Of a stretch of 64,000 nt of DNA, positions 44,811 to 51,885 are shown one piece after another. Origin of the DNA: Methylobacterium sp. J-078 (GTDB lineage: Bacteria > Pseudomonadota > Alphaproteobacteria > Rhizobiales > Beijerinckiaceae); NCBI RefSeq assembly GCF_022829285.1, contig NZ_JAKSYI010000069.1, positions 124,001-188,000 of the forward strand. Reading direction: 5' to 3'. The first letter of the stretch is position 1, and each line of letters begins with the position of its first letter. Position numbers and translations under genes: made by a program. The notes beneath the pieces were generated by a model. That model was not told the DNA's origin, searched no databases, and saw nothing but the letters and a program-made list of their open reading frames with translations.

Positions 44811-45823
44811 GGCGACCCTGGGTAGGACGACGCCGGGTGCGCGTAGCCGAGCGTCGTCGCGGCGGCCTGCGCGATCGCGGCGAGGAAGAGGTCGAGGGTG
44901 TCCGGCGGCTCCGACCGCGCCAGGCCCGGGAAATCCGCCCGGATCGCCAGGAAATAGGTTTCCCACCCCAGCGAGTGGAAGGCGAGGCCGAAGCGCTGCG
45001 CGACCGCCGGGGTGCCCATGCCCACATCCGCGGCCCCCGTGGCGATCAGGGCGGCCACGGCCTGATGGGTGAACTCCTCGGTCTGCGCCCCCAGGATGTC
45101 CTCCGGCCCGAGACCCGCCTCCGCGCAGAGCCGCGCGAACCAGATCCGCGTGCCCGCCCCGCGTTGCCGGTTGACGAAGCGCAAGGACAGGCGCGCGATG
45201 TCGGTGACGGACGCGACGCCGCGCGGGTTGCCGGGCGGCAGCATGAAGCCCTGCTCCCGGTCGAACAGGGGGCGCACGACGAGACCGGTATTGGCGAACA
45301 CCGCGTCGAAGGGCACCGGGGGAACGCCGCGCGCGCCGTAGTGAAACCCCGCCGCATCCGCGCTCCCCGCCCGCAGCAGCGCCAGGGCGTCGAGACTGCC
45401 CGCCACCGCGAGTTCGATTTCCGGCCGGTCCGTCACCGCGCCGAGCAGCAGGGGGTCGTGGCTCGCCGCGATCCGCATCCGCGTCGGCGCCTCCACCCGG
45501 AGCGCACGCAGGGCGTCGGCCAGCCGGATCTCCTCGGCGGCCAGGGTCGGTCCAAGCCGGCGGAAGGTCGCCGCGAGACTCGCGTGCAACGCCACCCCAT
45601 AGGACGTCAGCGTCGTGCCGTGCCCCTTCGTCTTGACGGCGACCGGGCGCCCCAGCGCCACCTCGATCGTGGCGAGCCGGCTCCAGGCGGAGCGATAGGA
45701 GATCCCGAGGGTCCGGGCGGCGGCGAGCAGCGAGGGCGCCCCCGCGACGGCATCCAGGAGGGCGAAGGCCGGGCCGAGGGCCAGCCCGTCCGCCTCGCCC
45801 TCGACGCGCAGGCTCACTCGCAT
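44786..45823 (-). CDS. ModE-like regulator with periplasmic-binding-protein-like effector domain
   Basis: A 345-residue regulator. The N-terminal about 100 residues are a ModE/LysR-like winged helix (ALLDAVAGAPSLLAAARTLGISYRSAWSRL is the helix-turn-helix). The C-terminal half is the same PBP-like type as in the MoeA fusion (RQRGAGTRIWFARLC, HQAVAALIATGAADVGMG). It probably senses molybdate/tungstate or a pterin and controls the divergent tupBCA genes, with the palindrome at 45855-45868 as a possible site. Met at 45823 has AGGAAAGG upstream; an earlier start at 45862 is less likely. Confidence 0.85.
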   Translation of the reverse strand: MRVSLRVEGEADGLALGPAFALLDAVAGAPSLLAAARTLGISYRSAWSRLATIEVALGRPVAVKTKGHGTTLTSYGVALHASLAATFRRLGPTLAAEEIRLADALRALRVEAPTRMRIAASHDPLLLGAVTDRPEIELAVAGSLDALALLRAGSADAAGFHYGARGVPPVPFDAVFANTGLVVRPLFDREQGFMLPPGNPRGVASVTDIARLSLRFVNRQRGAGTRIWFARLCAEAGLGPEDILGAQTEEFTHQAVAALIATGAADVGMGTPAVAQRFGLAFHSLGWETYFLAIRADFPGLARSEPPDTLDLFLAAIAQAAATTLGYAHPASSYPGSPYQSEVCG

Positions 45824-45854
45824 CGGCAACGCCTTTCCTATTGATCTTTCACAT

Positions 45855-45868
45855 GATGGCATACCATC
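45855..45868. promoter_or_regulatory. Palindrome in the ModE-like/tup divergent gap
   Basis: GATGG (45855-45859), CATA, CCATC (45864-45868). It lies in the 73-base gap between the ModE-like gene and tupB, in A/T-richer sequence, where an autoregulated operator would be expected. It does not match the E. coli ModE consensus I know, so the assignment rests on position and symmetry. Confidence 0.45.
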
Positions 45869-45896
45869 GAAGCGCGTCCCCCGCAGCCCGGTGACG

Positions 45897-46592
45897 ATGC
45901 TTCAGACGCTCGACGACACGTTCCTGCGCCTCGCGACCCTCGACCGCGACGTGCTCGCCATCGCGTGGCTGTCCCTGCGCGTCAGCCTGAGCGCCGTCGG
46001 CATCGGACTCGCCCTGGGCGTTCCGGTGGGCGCGTTCCTTGCGGTCGCGGCCTTTCCCGGGCGCGGCGCCGTGGTCGGGCTCCTGAACGCCTTCATGGGG
46101 CTGCCCCCCGTCATCGTTGGCTTGGTGCTCTACCTGCTCCTGTCCCGGTCCGGACCGCTCGGGAGCCTCGGCCTGCTGTTCACACCGAGCGCGATGGTGG
46201 CGGCGCAGGCCGTCCTGGCGACGCCCCTGATCGCCGCCCTGACCCGGCAGGTGATCGCCGATTCGGAGGCGCATCTCGGCGAGCAGTTGCGCTCCCTTGG
46301 GCTCTCGGCACCGCGCCGGGCGCTGGCCCTGATCCACGACACCCGCTTCTCCCTGGTGACGACGGCGCTCGCCGCCTTCGGACGGGCGATCTCGGAGATC
46401 GGCGCCGTGCTGGTGGTCGGCGGCAACATCGACGGCCACACCCGCACCATGACCACCGCGATCTCGCTCGAGACCCAGAAGGGCGACCTCAGCCTCGCCC
46501 TCGCCCTCGGCGTCGTGCTGATGGGCCTCGTCATCGCGGTGAACGGCGCGGCCGCCCTCCTGCGCGGATACGCCGTGCGGGCCTTCGGGTGA
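45897..46592 (+). CDS. tupB: Tungstate-type ABC transporter permease
   Basis: A 231-residue inner-membrane permease with about five helices. The EAA loop is GEQLRSLGLSAPRRAL, and the TupB-like AFGRAISEIGAVLVVGGNI segment is typical of tungstate rather than molybdate (ModB) permeases. ATG 45897 is used; a GTG at 45891 is equally possible, and no ribosome site decides. The stop overlaps the ATPase gene start by 4 bases. Confidence 0.88.
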   Translation: MLQTLDDTFLRLATLDRDVLAIAWLSLRVSLSAVGIGLALGVPVGAFLAVAAFPGRGAVVGLLNAFMGLPPVIVGLVLYLLLSRSGPLGSLGLLFTPSAMVAAQAVLATPLIAALTRQVIADSEAHLGEQLRSLGLSAPRRALALIHDTRFSLVTTALAAFGRAISEIGAVLVVGGNIDGHTRTMTTAISLETQKGDLSLALALGVVLMGLVIAVNGAAALLRGYAVRAFG

Positions 46593-47314
46593 GCGCGATG
46601 CCGAGCCTGCACCTCGACGACCTCAGCTTTTGCCGCAACGGCACGACGATTCTCGACGGGCTGACCGCCGACATCCCGGCGGCCGGCATCACTGCCCTGA
46701 TCGGTCCGAACGGCGCCGGCAAGAGCATCACGCTCCGGATCATCGACGGCCTCATCGCCCCGACCCGCGGGCGGGTTCGGATCGTCGCCTCCGCGCCCGT
46801 GCGGCGCGCCTTCGTGTTCCAACGCCCGGCCCTGGTGCGGGCGAGCGCTCTCGCCAACGTCGCCCTGGCCCTGGTGCCCCTGCGGCTCAACCGCGCCGAG
46901 CGCGAGGCCCGCGCCCGCGCGGCGCTGGCCCGCGTCGGACTCGCCGACCGGGCCAGGGATCCGGCGACGCGCTTCTCGGGTGGCGAGCAGCAGCGCCTGG
47001 CCCTCGCCCGCGCCTGGGCGGTGGAGCCGGGCCTGCTCCTGGCGGACGAGCCCACCGCCAACCTCGACCCCGCCGTCACCGAACTCGTGGAGGCGCTGCT
47101 GGCCGAGATGGCCGCGCGCGGCACGAAGGTCGTGCTCGTCTCGCACAATCTCGGGCAGGTCATGCGGCTCGCCGCCGACGTGCTCGTGCTCGCGAAGGGC
47201 CGCGCCGTCGAGCACGGCCCGGTCCGCGCTATCCTCACCGCCCCCCAAAGGCCCGAGACCCGGGCCTACATCGCCGGAGAACTGCCTTGGACCTCCTTCG
47301 CCGCCGTCTCGTAG
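46589..47314 (+). CDS. tupC: Tungstate-type ABC transporter ATP-binding protein
   Basis: A 241-residue ABC ATPase. Walker A is GPNGAGKS, the signature is FSGGEQQRLALARA, Walker B is LLLADEPT, and the switch His is in VLVSHN. The Walker A is followed by Ile where Thr is usual (GKSITLR), so the residue after Ser differs from most ATPases. The start is taken at GTG 46589, overlapping the tupB stop; ATG 46598 is an alternative. It powers tungstate/molybdate import with TupB and TupA. Confidence 0.9.
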   Translation: MSAMPSLHLDDLSFCRNGTTILDGLTADIPAAGITALIGPNGAGKSITLRIIDGLIAPTRGRVRIVASAPVRRAFVFQRPALVRASALANVALALVPLRLNRAEREARARAALARVGLADRARDPATRFSGGEQQRLALARAWAVEPGLLLADEPTANLDPAVTELVEALLAEMAARGTKVVLVSHNLGQVMRLAADVLVLAKGRAVEHGPVRAILTAPQRPETRAYIAGELPWTSFAAVS

Positions 47315-48129
47315 TTCGCGGTCTCGCCGCCGCCCTTGGCCTGATCGGCGCATTCGGCTCCGCACCGGCGCTCCGGGCGGACCCCTCTTCCATCGTGGTG
47401 GCCTCCACGACGTCCACCGAGCAATCAGGCCTCTTCAAGCACCTGCTGCCGCTGTTCGAGGCCAGGAGCGGCATCGCCGTGAAGGTCGTGGCGCTCGGCA
47501 CGGGCCAAGCCCTCGACGCGGCCCGCCGGGGCGATGCCGACGTGGTGCTGGTGCATGATCGCCCGGCCGAGGAGAAGTTCCTCGCGGAGGGCTTCGCCAC
47601 GAAGCGCCAGGACGTGATGTACAACGACTTCGTCCTCGTCGGCCCGAAATCCGACTCGGCCGGCGTGAAGGGGCACGACGTCGTGGCGGCCTTCGCCAAG
47701 CTCGGCACCGTCAAGGCGCCCTTCGTCTCGCGCGGCGACCGCTCCGGCACGCACAGTGCCGAGCTGCGGACCTGGAAGGAGGCGGGCGTCGATCTCGCCG
47801 CCGTGAAGGGTGACTGGTACCGCGACGTCGGCCAGGGCATGGGGCCGGCCCTCAACGCCGCCTCGGCCCTGAACGCCTACATCCTGGCCGATCGCGGCAC
47901 CTGGCTGTCGTTCAAGAACCGGGGCGACCTCGGGATCGTGGTCGAGGGCGACAAGCGCCTGTTCAACCCCTACGGCGTCATGCTGGTGAACCCAGAGAAA
48001 CACCCGACCGTGAAGGCCAAGGAAGGCCAGGCCTTCATCGATTGGCTCGTTTCCCCCGAGGGACAGGCGGCCATCGCGAGCTACGAGATCGGCGGCGAGC
48101 AACTGTTCTTCCCCAGCGCCGGCAAGTAG
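47287..48129 (+). CDS. tupA: Tungstate-type ABC transporter substrate-binding protein
   Basis: A 280-residue exported binding protein. The basic N-terminus (LLRRRLVVRG), a hydrophobic core and a cleavage site near ALRA precede the TupA hallmark ASTTSTEQSGLFKHLLP. Oxyanion-contact segments GTGQALDAARRGDADVVLVHD and SRGDRSGTHSAE follow. It starts at TTG 47287, inside tupC, with GGAGA 6 bases upstream; this start gives the complete signal peptide. The tungstate preference is inferred from the TTSTxxSGL motif. Confidence 0.9.
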   Translation: MDLLRRRLVVRGLAAALGLIGAFGSAPALRADPSSIVVASTTSTEQSGLFKHLLPLFEARSGIAVKVVALGTGQALDAARRGDADVVLVHDRPAEEKFLAEGFATKRQDVMYNDFVLVGPKSDSAGVKGHDVVAAFAKLGTVKAPFVSRGDRSGTHSAELRTWKEAGVDLAAVKGDWYRDVGQGMGPALNAASALNAYILADRGTWLSFKNRGDLGIVVEGDKRLFNPYGVMLVNPEKHPTVKAKEGQAFIDWLVSPEGQAAIASYEIGGEQLFFPSAGK

Positions 48130-48160
48130 CGGCGCGAAGTCGCCGGTCGCGGAGCGCCGG

Positions 48161-48400
48161 CTATCGGCGCGATTGCCGGCGCCGGACCACGTACCAGACC
48201 GCGAAGACCAGGACCGCCACCACGAGACTGGCCCAGACCCAGTTGAAATCCGTCGCCGCCGCGTTGGCGGCCGCGGAGTTCGACCCGGACGGGCCGGACT
48301 CGCGGATCGGCGGCGCCGGGTTCATCTGCTGGGCCAGCGCCTGGCCCAGCGTGGCGAGCGAAAACAGGGCGGCACCCGCGAGGGTTCGTGCTCGCGTCAT
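48161..48400 (-). CDS. Small membrane protein, unknown function
   Basis: A 79-residue protein with an N-terminal signal-like helix (RTLAGAALFSLATLGQALAQ), a polar linker, and a C-terminal transmembrane helix followed by arginines (WASLVVAVLVFAVWYVVRRR). A GTG at 48427 overlaps the stop of the PRC-barrel gene and would add nine residues. No family is recognised. It is probably co-transcribed with the PRC-barrel gene upstream. Confidence 0.62.
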   Translation of the reverse strand: MTRARTLAGAALFSLATLGQALAQQMNPAPPIRESGPSGSNSAAANAAATDFNWVWASLVVAVLVFAVWYVVRRRQSRR

Positions 48401-48423
48401 CGTGGAGCCTGCCTGCGCCACGC

Positions 48424-49071
48424 TCACTTCTCAGCCTTCCGCGCGGCGTCGTAGCTGAAGGCGGGGGCCGCCGTGAGCTGCGCCTTCGTCATGCGGACCT
48501 CCGCGTGCACCGGCGTCCCGCCGGCCATGACGGTGGCCGGCTCCGTCTTCGGCACCGTCGCGCCCGCCGTCGATCCAGTCGCGTTGCCGACCTTGCCGGC
48601 ATGCATGTCCTCGACCGCGCCGAGCACGTCGCGGCTGGTGTCGGCCCCCGGCATGGTCTCGGGCGTGACCTTGGCGGCGGCCGCCTTGCTGGGCGCCGTC
48701 TCGGGCGTCGTCACCGAGGTCGGCCCGGAGGTGAGGGGAACGTCCTTAAGGTTCCAGGCGACCTGATCGAAGGGCACGGCGACGAGCTTCTCGCCGATCC
48801 CCAGGAATCCGCCGACGCCGATCACCACGGCGGCGATCCGCCCGTCGCTGCCCAGCAGGATGTCCTCGACCGAGCCGACGCGGACATGGTCCATGCCGAT
48901 CACGGGCAAGCCGATCACCTTCGACCCTCGGAGCGAGCCCGGCGCCGGATTGGCAAGCGTCCGGCCCGGGGCCTCGGCCGTCGCTTGGGCCAGGGCGGGA
49001 AGTCCCGCGAGGAGGGTGGTCGCGGCCAGGAGGGACGCGCCGAGCGCTGCTGTGGGCAGGCGGCTGAACAT
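48424..49071 (-). CDS. Exported PRC-barrel domain protein
   Basis: A 215-residue protein with a signal peptide (1-28, ending LAQA). A PRC-barrel domain follows (about 45-105): SLRGSKVIGLPVIGMDHVRVGSVEDILLGSDGRIAAVVIGVGGFLGIGEKLVAVPFDQV. The C-terminal half is Ala/Thr-rich. PRC-barrel proteins are small beta-barrel modules of mostly unknown role in the envelope of alphaproteobacteria. It is divergent from jetA. Confidence 0.82.
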   Translation of the reverse strand: MFSRLPTAALGASLLAATTLLAGLPALAQATAEAPGRTLANPAPGSLRGSKVIGLPVIGMDHVRVGSVEDILLGSDGRIAAVVIGVGGFLGIGEKLVAVPFDQVAWNLKDVPLTSGPTSVTTPETAPSKAAAAKVTPETMPGADTSRDVLGAVEDMHAGKVGNATGSTAGATVPKTEPATVMAGGTPVHAEVRMTKAQLTAAPAFSYDAARKAEK

Positions 49072-49199
49072 GGGGGAAACTCCGAAACGACGCGCCGCGC
49101 GACGCACGGTGGGCGGCGGGACAACGCACGCCCGCGCGGCGGGGTTCATCGCGCGCCCGGATCGCCGCCCCCATCGCGATTTGACTCGCGCGCCCCGCC

Positions 49200-50612
49200 G
49201 TGGCGATCGTCCGCGCCGACGCCATGCTGTTCAACTGCCTCTCCGACGACCTCTTCAAGCCGCTGGCCTCGCCGAGCCGCGCCTTCAACGCGGCCCTGCT
49301 GCTGCATCTCCACGCGCGGATCTTCGGCGACACCGCCGAGCCCCTGCGCAAGAGCGATGTCCTGGCGGCGATCGGCGACTTCGCGGCCGATTACGCGGCC
49401 AGCGAGATCGCGGACGACGACGCGACCCCGGCGGACCCGGCGGAGCGCCGCTCCGTGGTCTACCGCCGCCTTTTCGACGCGGGCTGGCTGGTGGAACGGC
49501 GCGAGCGCTACGTCCCCGTGGTGGAGTTCGACCCCGAGGCCCGCATCCTGGTGGAGGAGCTGGCGCGGCTGAACCGGGGCGAGACACGCTCCTACGGTGG
49601 CGCCGTCCTCGACGTGCTGGGCAGCCTGGAGAGCGCCATCGCCAACCCGGCCGAGCGCTCCGAGGCGCTGGTCAATGCGGCCAAGTCGGCGCGCGCCTTC
49701 CTCAGCCACCTGCGCAGTCTCGCGGGCGCCATGCGCAAGAGCGAGGAGCGCATCCTGCGCGAGGCAGACCACGGCGCCGCCTTCCGGCTCTACTTCGAGG
49801 AGTTCGTGGCGCGCCACCTCGTGAGCGACTACCGGACCCTGCACACGCGCCTCAATCCCTTCCGGTTCCGCTCCGGCATCGTGCGCGAGGCGGGCCGCGC
49901 CTTGCGCGATTCCCTCACCCTGCGGGCGCTCGCCGAGGCCGGCCTGCGCGAGGGCCGCGCCCCGACCCTGGAGGCGGCCGAGCGCGCGGTCCGCGCGGAT
50001 CTCGCCGAGATCCTGTCGATCTTCGAGGGGCTCGACCGGCACCTGGACGCGGTGGCCGACATCGTGGCCCGCCTGGAGCGGCGGATCGCGGCGGCGCTGC
50101 GCACCCTCGACCACCGCGATTCGGATCGGATCGAGCGCACCGCCGCCGCCCTGCGGGCGGTGGCGTCGGCGGATGACGACCTCGCGGGCCTGCCGGACCC
50201 TCAGGTCTCGCTCCTGCGCCCGCCCATCGGCGAACCGCATTGCTACGCGCCGCGCCTGCGCCGGCCGCCGATCGAGAGCGAGCCCCTCCCGGAATTCGAA
50301 CTCGACCCGGCCATCGAAGCCTTCATCGCCGCCAAGGATGCGTTCCGCCTGCGGGTGGCGGTGACGCCGGAGCGGATCGTCGATTTCATCGAGGCGCAGA
50401 TCGGGCGTGGGCGCGCGATCCGGGGCTCGCAGATCCGCATCGCCGACGTGGACGACTTCGTGGTGTTTCAGCGCCTGCGCGAGATCGACGTGCTGTTCGA
50501 CGGCAGCCTGCGGCGCCGGTACCGCCTCTCGCGGGTCAAGGGCCGCGTCGCGAACGGCTGGCTGGATTGCCCCGACTTCCTGGTGGAGCGGGCCGGCGCC
50601 GGCGCGCGCTGA
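49200..50612 (+). CDS. jetA: JetA/MksF-like kleisin subunit of a Wadjet/MksBEF-type SMC complex
   Basis: A 470-residue protein with the JetA (MksF) layout. The N-terminal winged-helix region starts MLFNCLSDDLFKPLASPSR, with RRLFDAGWLVERRERYVPVVEFD near 90. A long helical middle (about 170-330, coiled-coil-like) and a C-terminal winged helix (DFVVFQRLREIDVLFDG) follow. In Wadjet the kleisin JetA bridges the two JetC heads. GTG 49200 is used; ATG 49224 gives the shorter, equally plausible start, and no ribosome site decides. It opens the jet locus. Confidence 0.83.
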   Translation: MAIVRADAMLFNCLSDDLFKPLASPSRAFNAALLLHLHARIFGDTAEPLRKSDVLAAIGDFAADYAASEIADDDATPADPAERRSVVYRRLFDAGWLVERRERYVPVVEFDPEARILVEELARLNRGETRSYGGAVLDVLGSLESAIANPAERSEALVNAAKSARAFLSHLRSLAGAMRKSEERILREADHGAAFRLYFEEFVARHLVSDYRTLHTRLNPFRFRSGIVREAGRALRDSLTLRALAEAGLREGRAPTLEAAERAVRADLAEILSIFEGLDRHLDAVADIVARLERRIAAALRTLDHRDSDRIERTAAALRAVASADDDLAGLPDPQVSLLRPPIGEPHCYAPRLRRPPIESEPLPEFELDPAIEAFIAAKDAFRLRVAVTPERIVDFIEAQIGRGRAIRGSQIRIADVDDFVVFQRLREIDVLFDGSLRRRYRLSRVKGRVANGWLDCPDFLVERAGAGAR

Positions 50613-50651
50613 TACGGCCCCGGCCGACCTTCGGGAAGCAGCGACACAACG

Positions 50652-50680
50652 AAGTCTTCGCAGTGCAGTCAAGTCTTCGC
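50652..50680. repeat. Short direct repeats in the jetA-jetB gap
   Basis: AAGTCTTCGC occurs twice, at 50652-50661 and 50671-50680, 19 bases apart start to start. The first copy lies in a small palindrome (CGAAGTCTTCG). The gap is A/T-richer than its flanks and lies upstream of the inserted 89-residue gene. A promoter-proximal regulator site is possible. Confidence 0.4.
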
Positions 50681-50776
50681 GCCGCAGCATGGAATAGAAC
50701 CCTTGCAAATTCGTGAAGCGGGTTCATCCTCTGCTCTCCGCCAGACACGCTGCGGAAGGCACGGGAGCGTACCCCC

Positions 50777-51046
50777 ATGAATGCCGGCAAATGCCTGATC
50801 AAGAATGCCTGGATCGCCGCCGAGGTCGGCCGGGAGCGCTGCGAGCGCGTCCTCGTGGTCGAGACCTACATCGCGGTCAGTCCCCTGGAGCCGAACTTCG
50901 ACGCGTCCCGCTACGACGCCATCGTGGCGGAGGTCCAGCGGGTGCTCGCCGCCAACCCCTCCCTCGACCGGGCCTCGATCCTGAGCATGCACCGCGACAC
51001 GGCCTGCCTGTCGCTGTTCCGGGCCCAGCCCGCCGCAGCCGCCTGA
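50777..51046 (+). CDS. Unknown 89-residue protein inserted in the jet locus
   Basis: An 89-residue soluble protein with mixed composition: VLVVETYIAVSPLEPNFDASRYDAIVAEVQRVLAANP is an amphipathic helical core, and cysteines are at 6, 22 and 76. GGGAG lies about 10 bases before ATG 50777. I know no family for it. It sits between jetA (164 bases upstream) and jetB (88 bases downstream) on the same strand, where Wadjet operons normally have no gene. Confidence 0.6.
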   Translation: MNAGKCLIKNAWIAAEVGRERCERVLVVETYIAVSPLEPNFDASRYDAIVAEVQRVLAANPSLDRASILSMHRDTACLSLFRAQPAAAA

Positions 51047-51134
51047 AGCCCGGGTTGGCGCCACGCGGGTTCGCCGGGTAGAGACCGGGGCCTTCACGCG
51101 GGCCGCGCCCGCGCCGGCTCAAGCGGGACCCGCC

Positions 51135-51770
51135 ATGCTCGAACCCTTTCGCGCCATCGTGGACGGCGAGGAGCCACCGCCGCCGGGTGCCCGCGCACCC
51201 TCGGAGGAAGAGCTGACCCGCGCGCTGCAGGTGCTGCTCAAGAGTCAGTGCGTCTATGCCGGCACCCCCGGGATCGGCCGCTCCTACGAGCTCGCCCGGC
51301 ACTACGCGCCGTTCTTCCAAGCCTATTTCGGCTGCCTCGGGTACCGCTTCGAGGTGGCGCACCGCGACCAGATGGTGTGCCTGCGCGTGCCCCTCGATGG
51401 AATCCGTCACGATGCCCAGGGCGAGCGCCTGCGCAAGGACGAGACTCTCGTGCTGCTCTCGCTGCGGCTGGCCTACGAGGAGGGCCTGCGCGCACACCAG
51501 GTCACCACGGAGGGCGTCGTCGAATGCACCACCGACGACATCGCCGAATCGATCCGCACGGTCACCCGCAGCGATCCGCCCGACGAGCAGCGCCTGATCG
51601 ATATTCTGCGCCTGTTCGCCCGCAAGGGCGCCCTGCGCCTCGGCGAGCGCGACAAGGTCGAGAAGATCACGCCCCTGATGGTCCTGCCGGGCATCACCGT
51701 GCTGTCGCCGGACACCTGGATGGACCAGGTCCGGTCCTGGGGCGCCGCGCGGGGCGAGGAGGCGTTCTAG
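51135..51770 (+). CDS. jetB: JetB/MksE-like subunit (DUF4194)
   Basis: A 211-residue protein of the DUF4194 family, the KITE-type subunit that pairs with the JetA kleisin. It has two winged-helix units: an N-terminal part with ALQVLLKSQCVYAG and YFGCLGYRFEVAHRDQMVCLRV, and a C-terminal part with RLIDILRLFARKGALRLGERD. The length matches the family. It is separated from jetC by 115 bases. Confidence 0.85.
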   Translation: MLEPFRAIVDGEEPPPPGARAPSEEELTRALQVLLKSQCVYAGTPGIGRSYELARHYAPFFQAYFGCLGYRFEVAHRDQMVCLRVPLDGIRHDAQGERLRKDETLVLLSLRLAYEEGLRAHQVTTEGVVECTTDDIAESIRTVTRSDPPDEQRLIDILRLFARKGALRLGERDKVEKITPLMVLPGITVLSPDTWMDQVRSWGAARGEEAF

Positions 51771-51885
51771 AAGCGTCGCGCCGCCCCCGGTCCCCAGCCC
51801 CGGAGGGGACGCGACTTGCATCCGGGGCCCGGCGCGTCCATGCGGTGTCGCTTCGACGCAGCATCGGGACCAGACCAGAGCCGCC

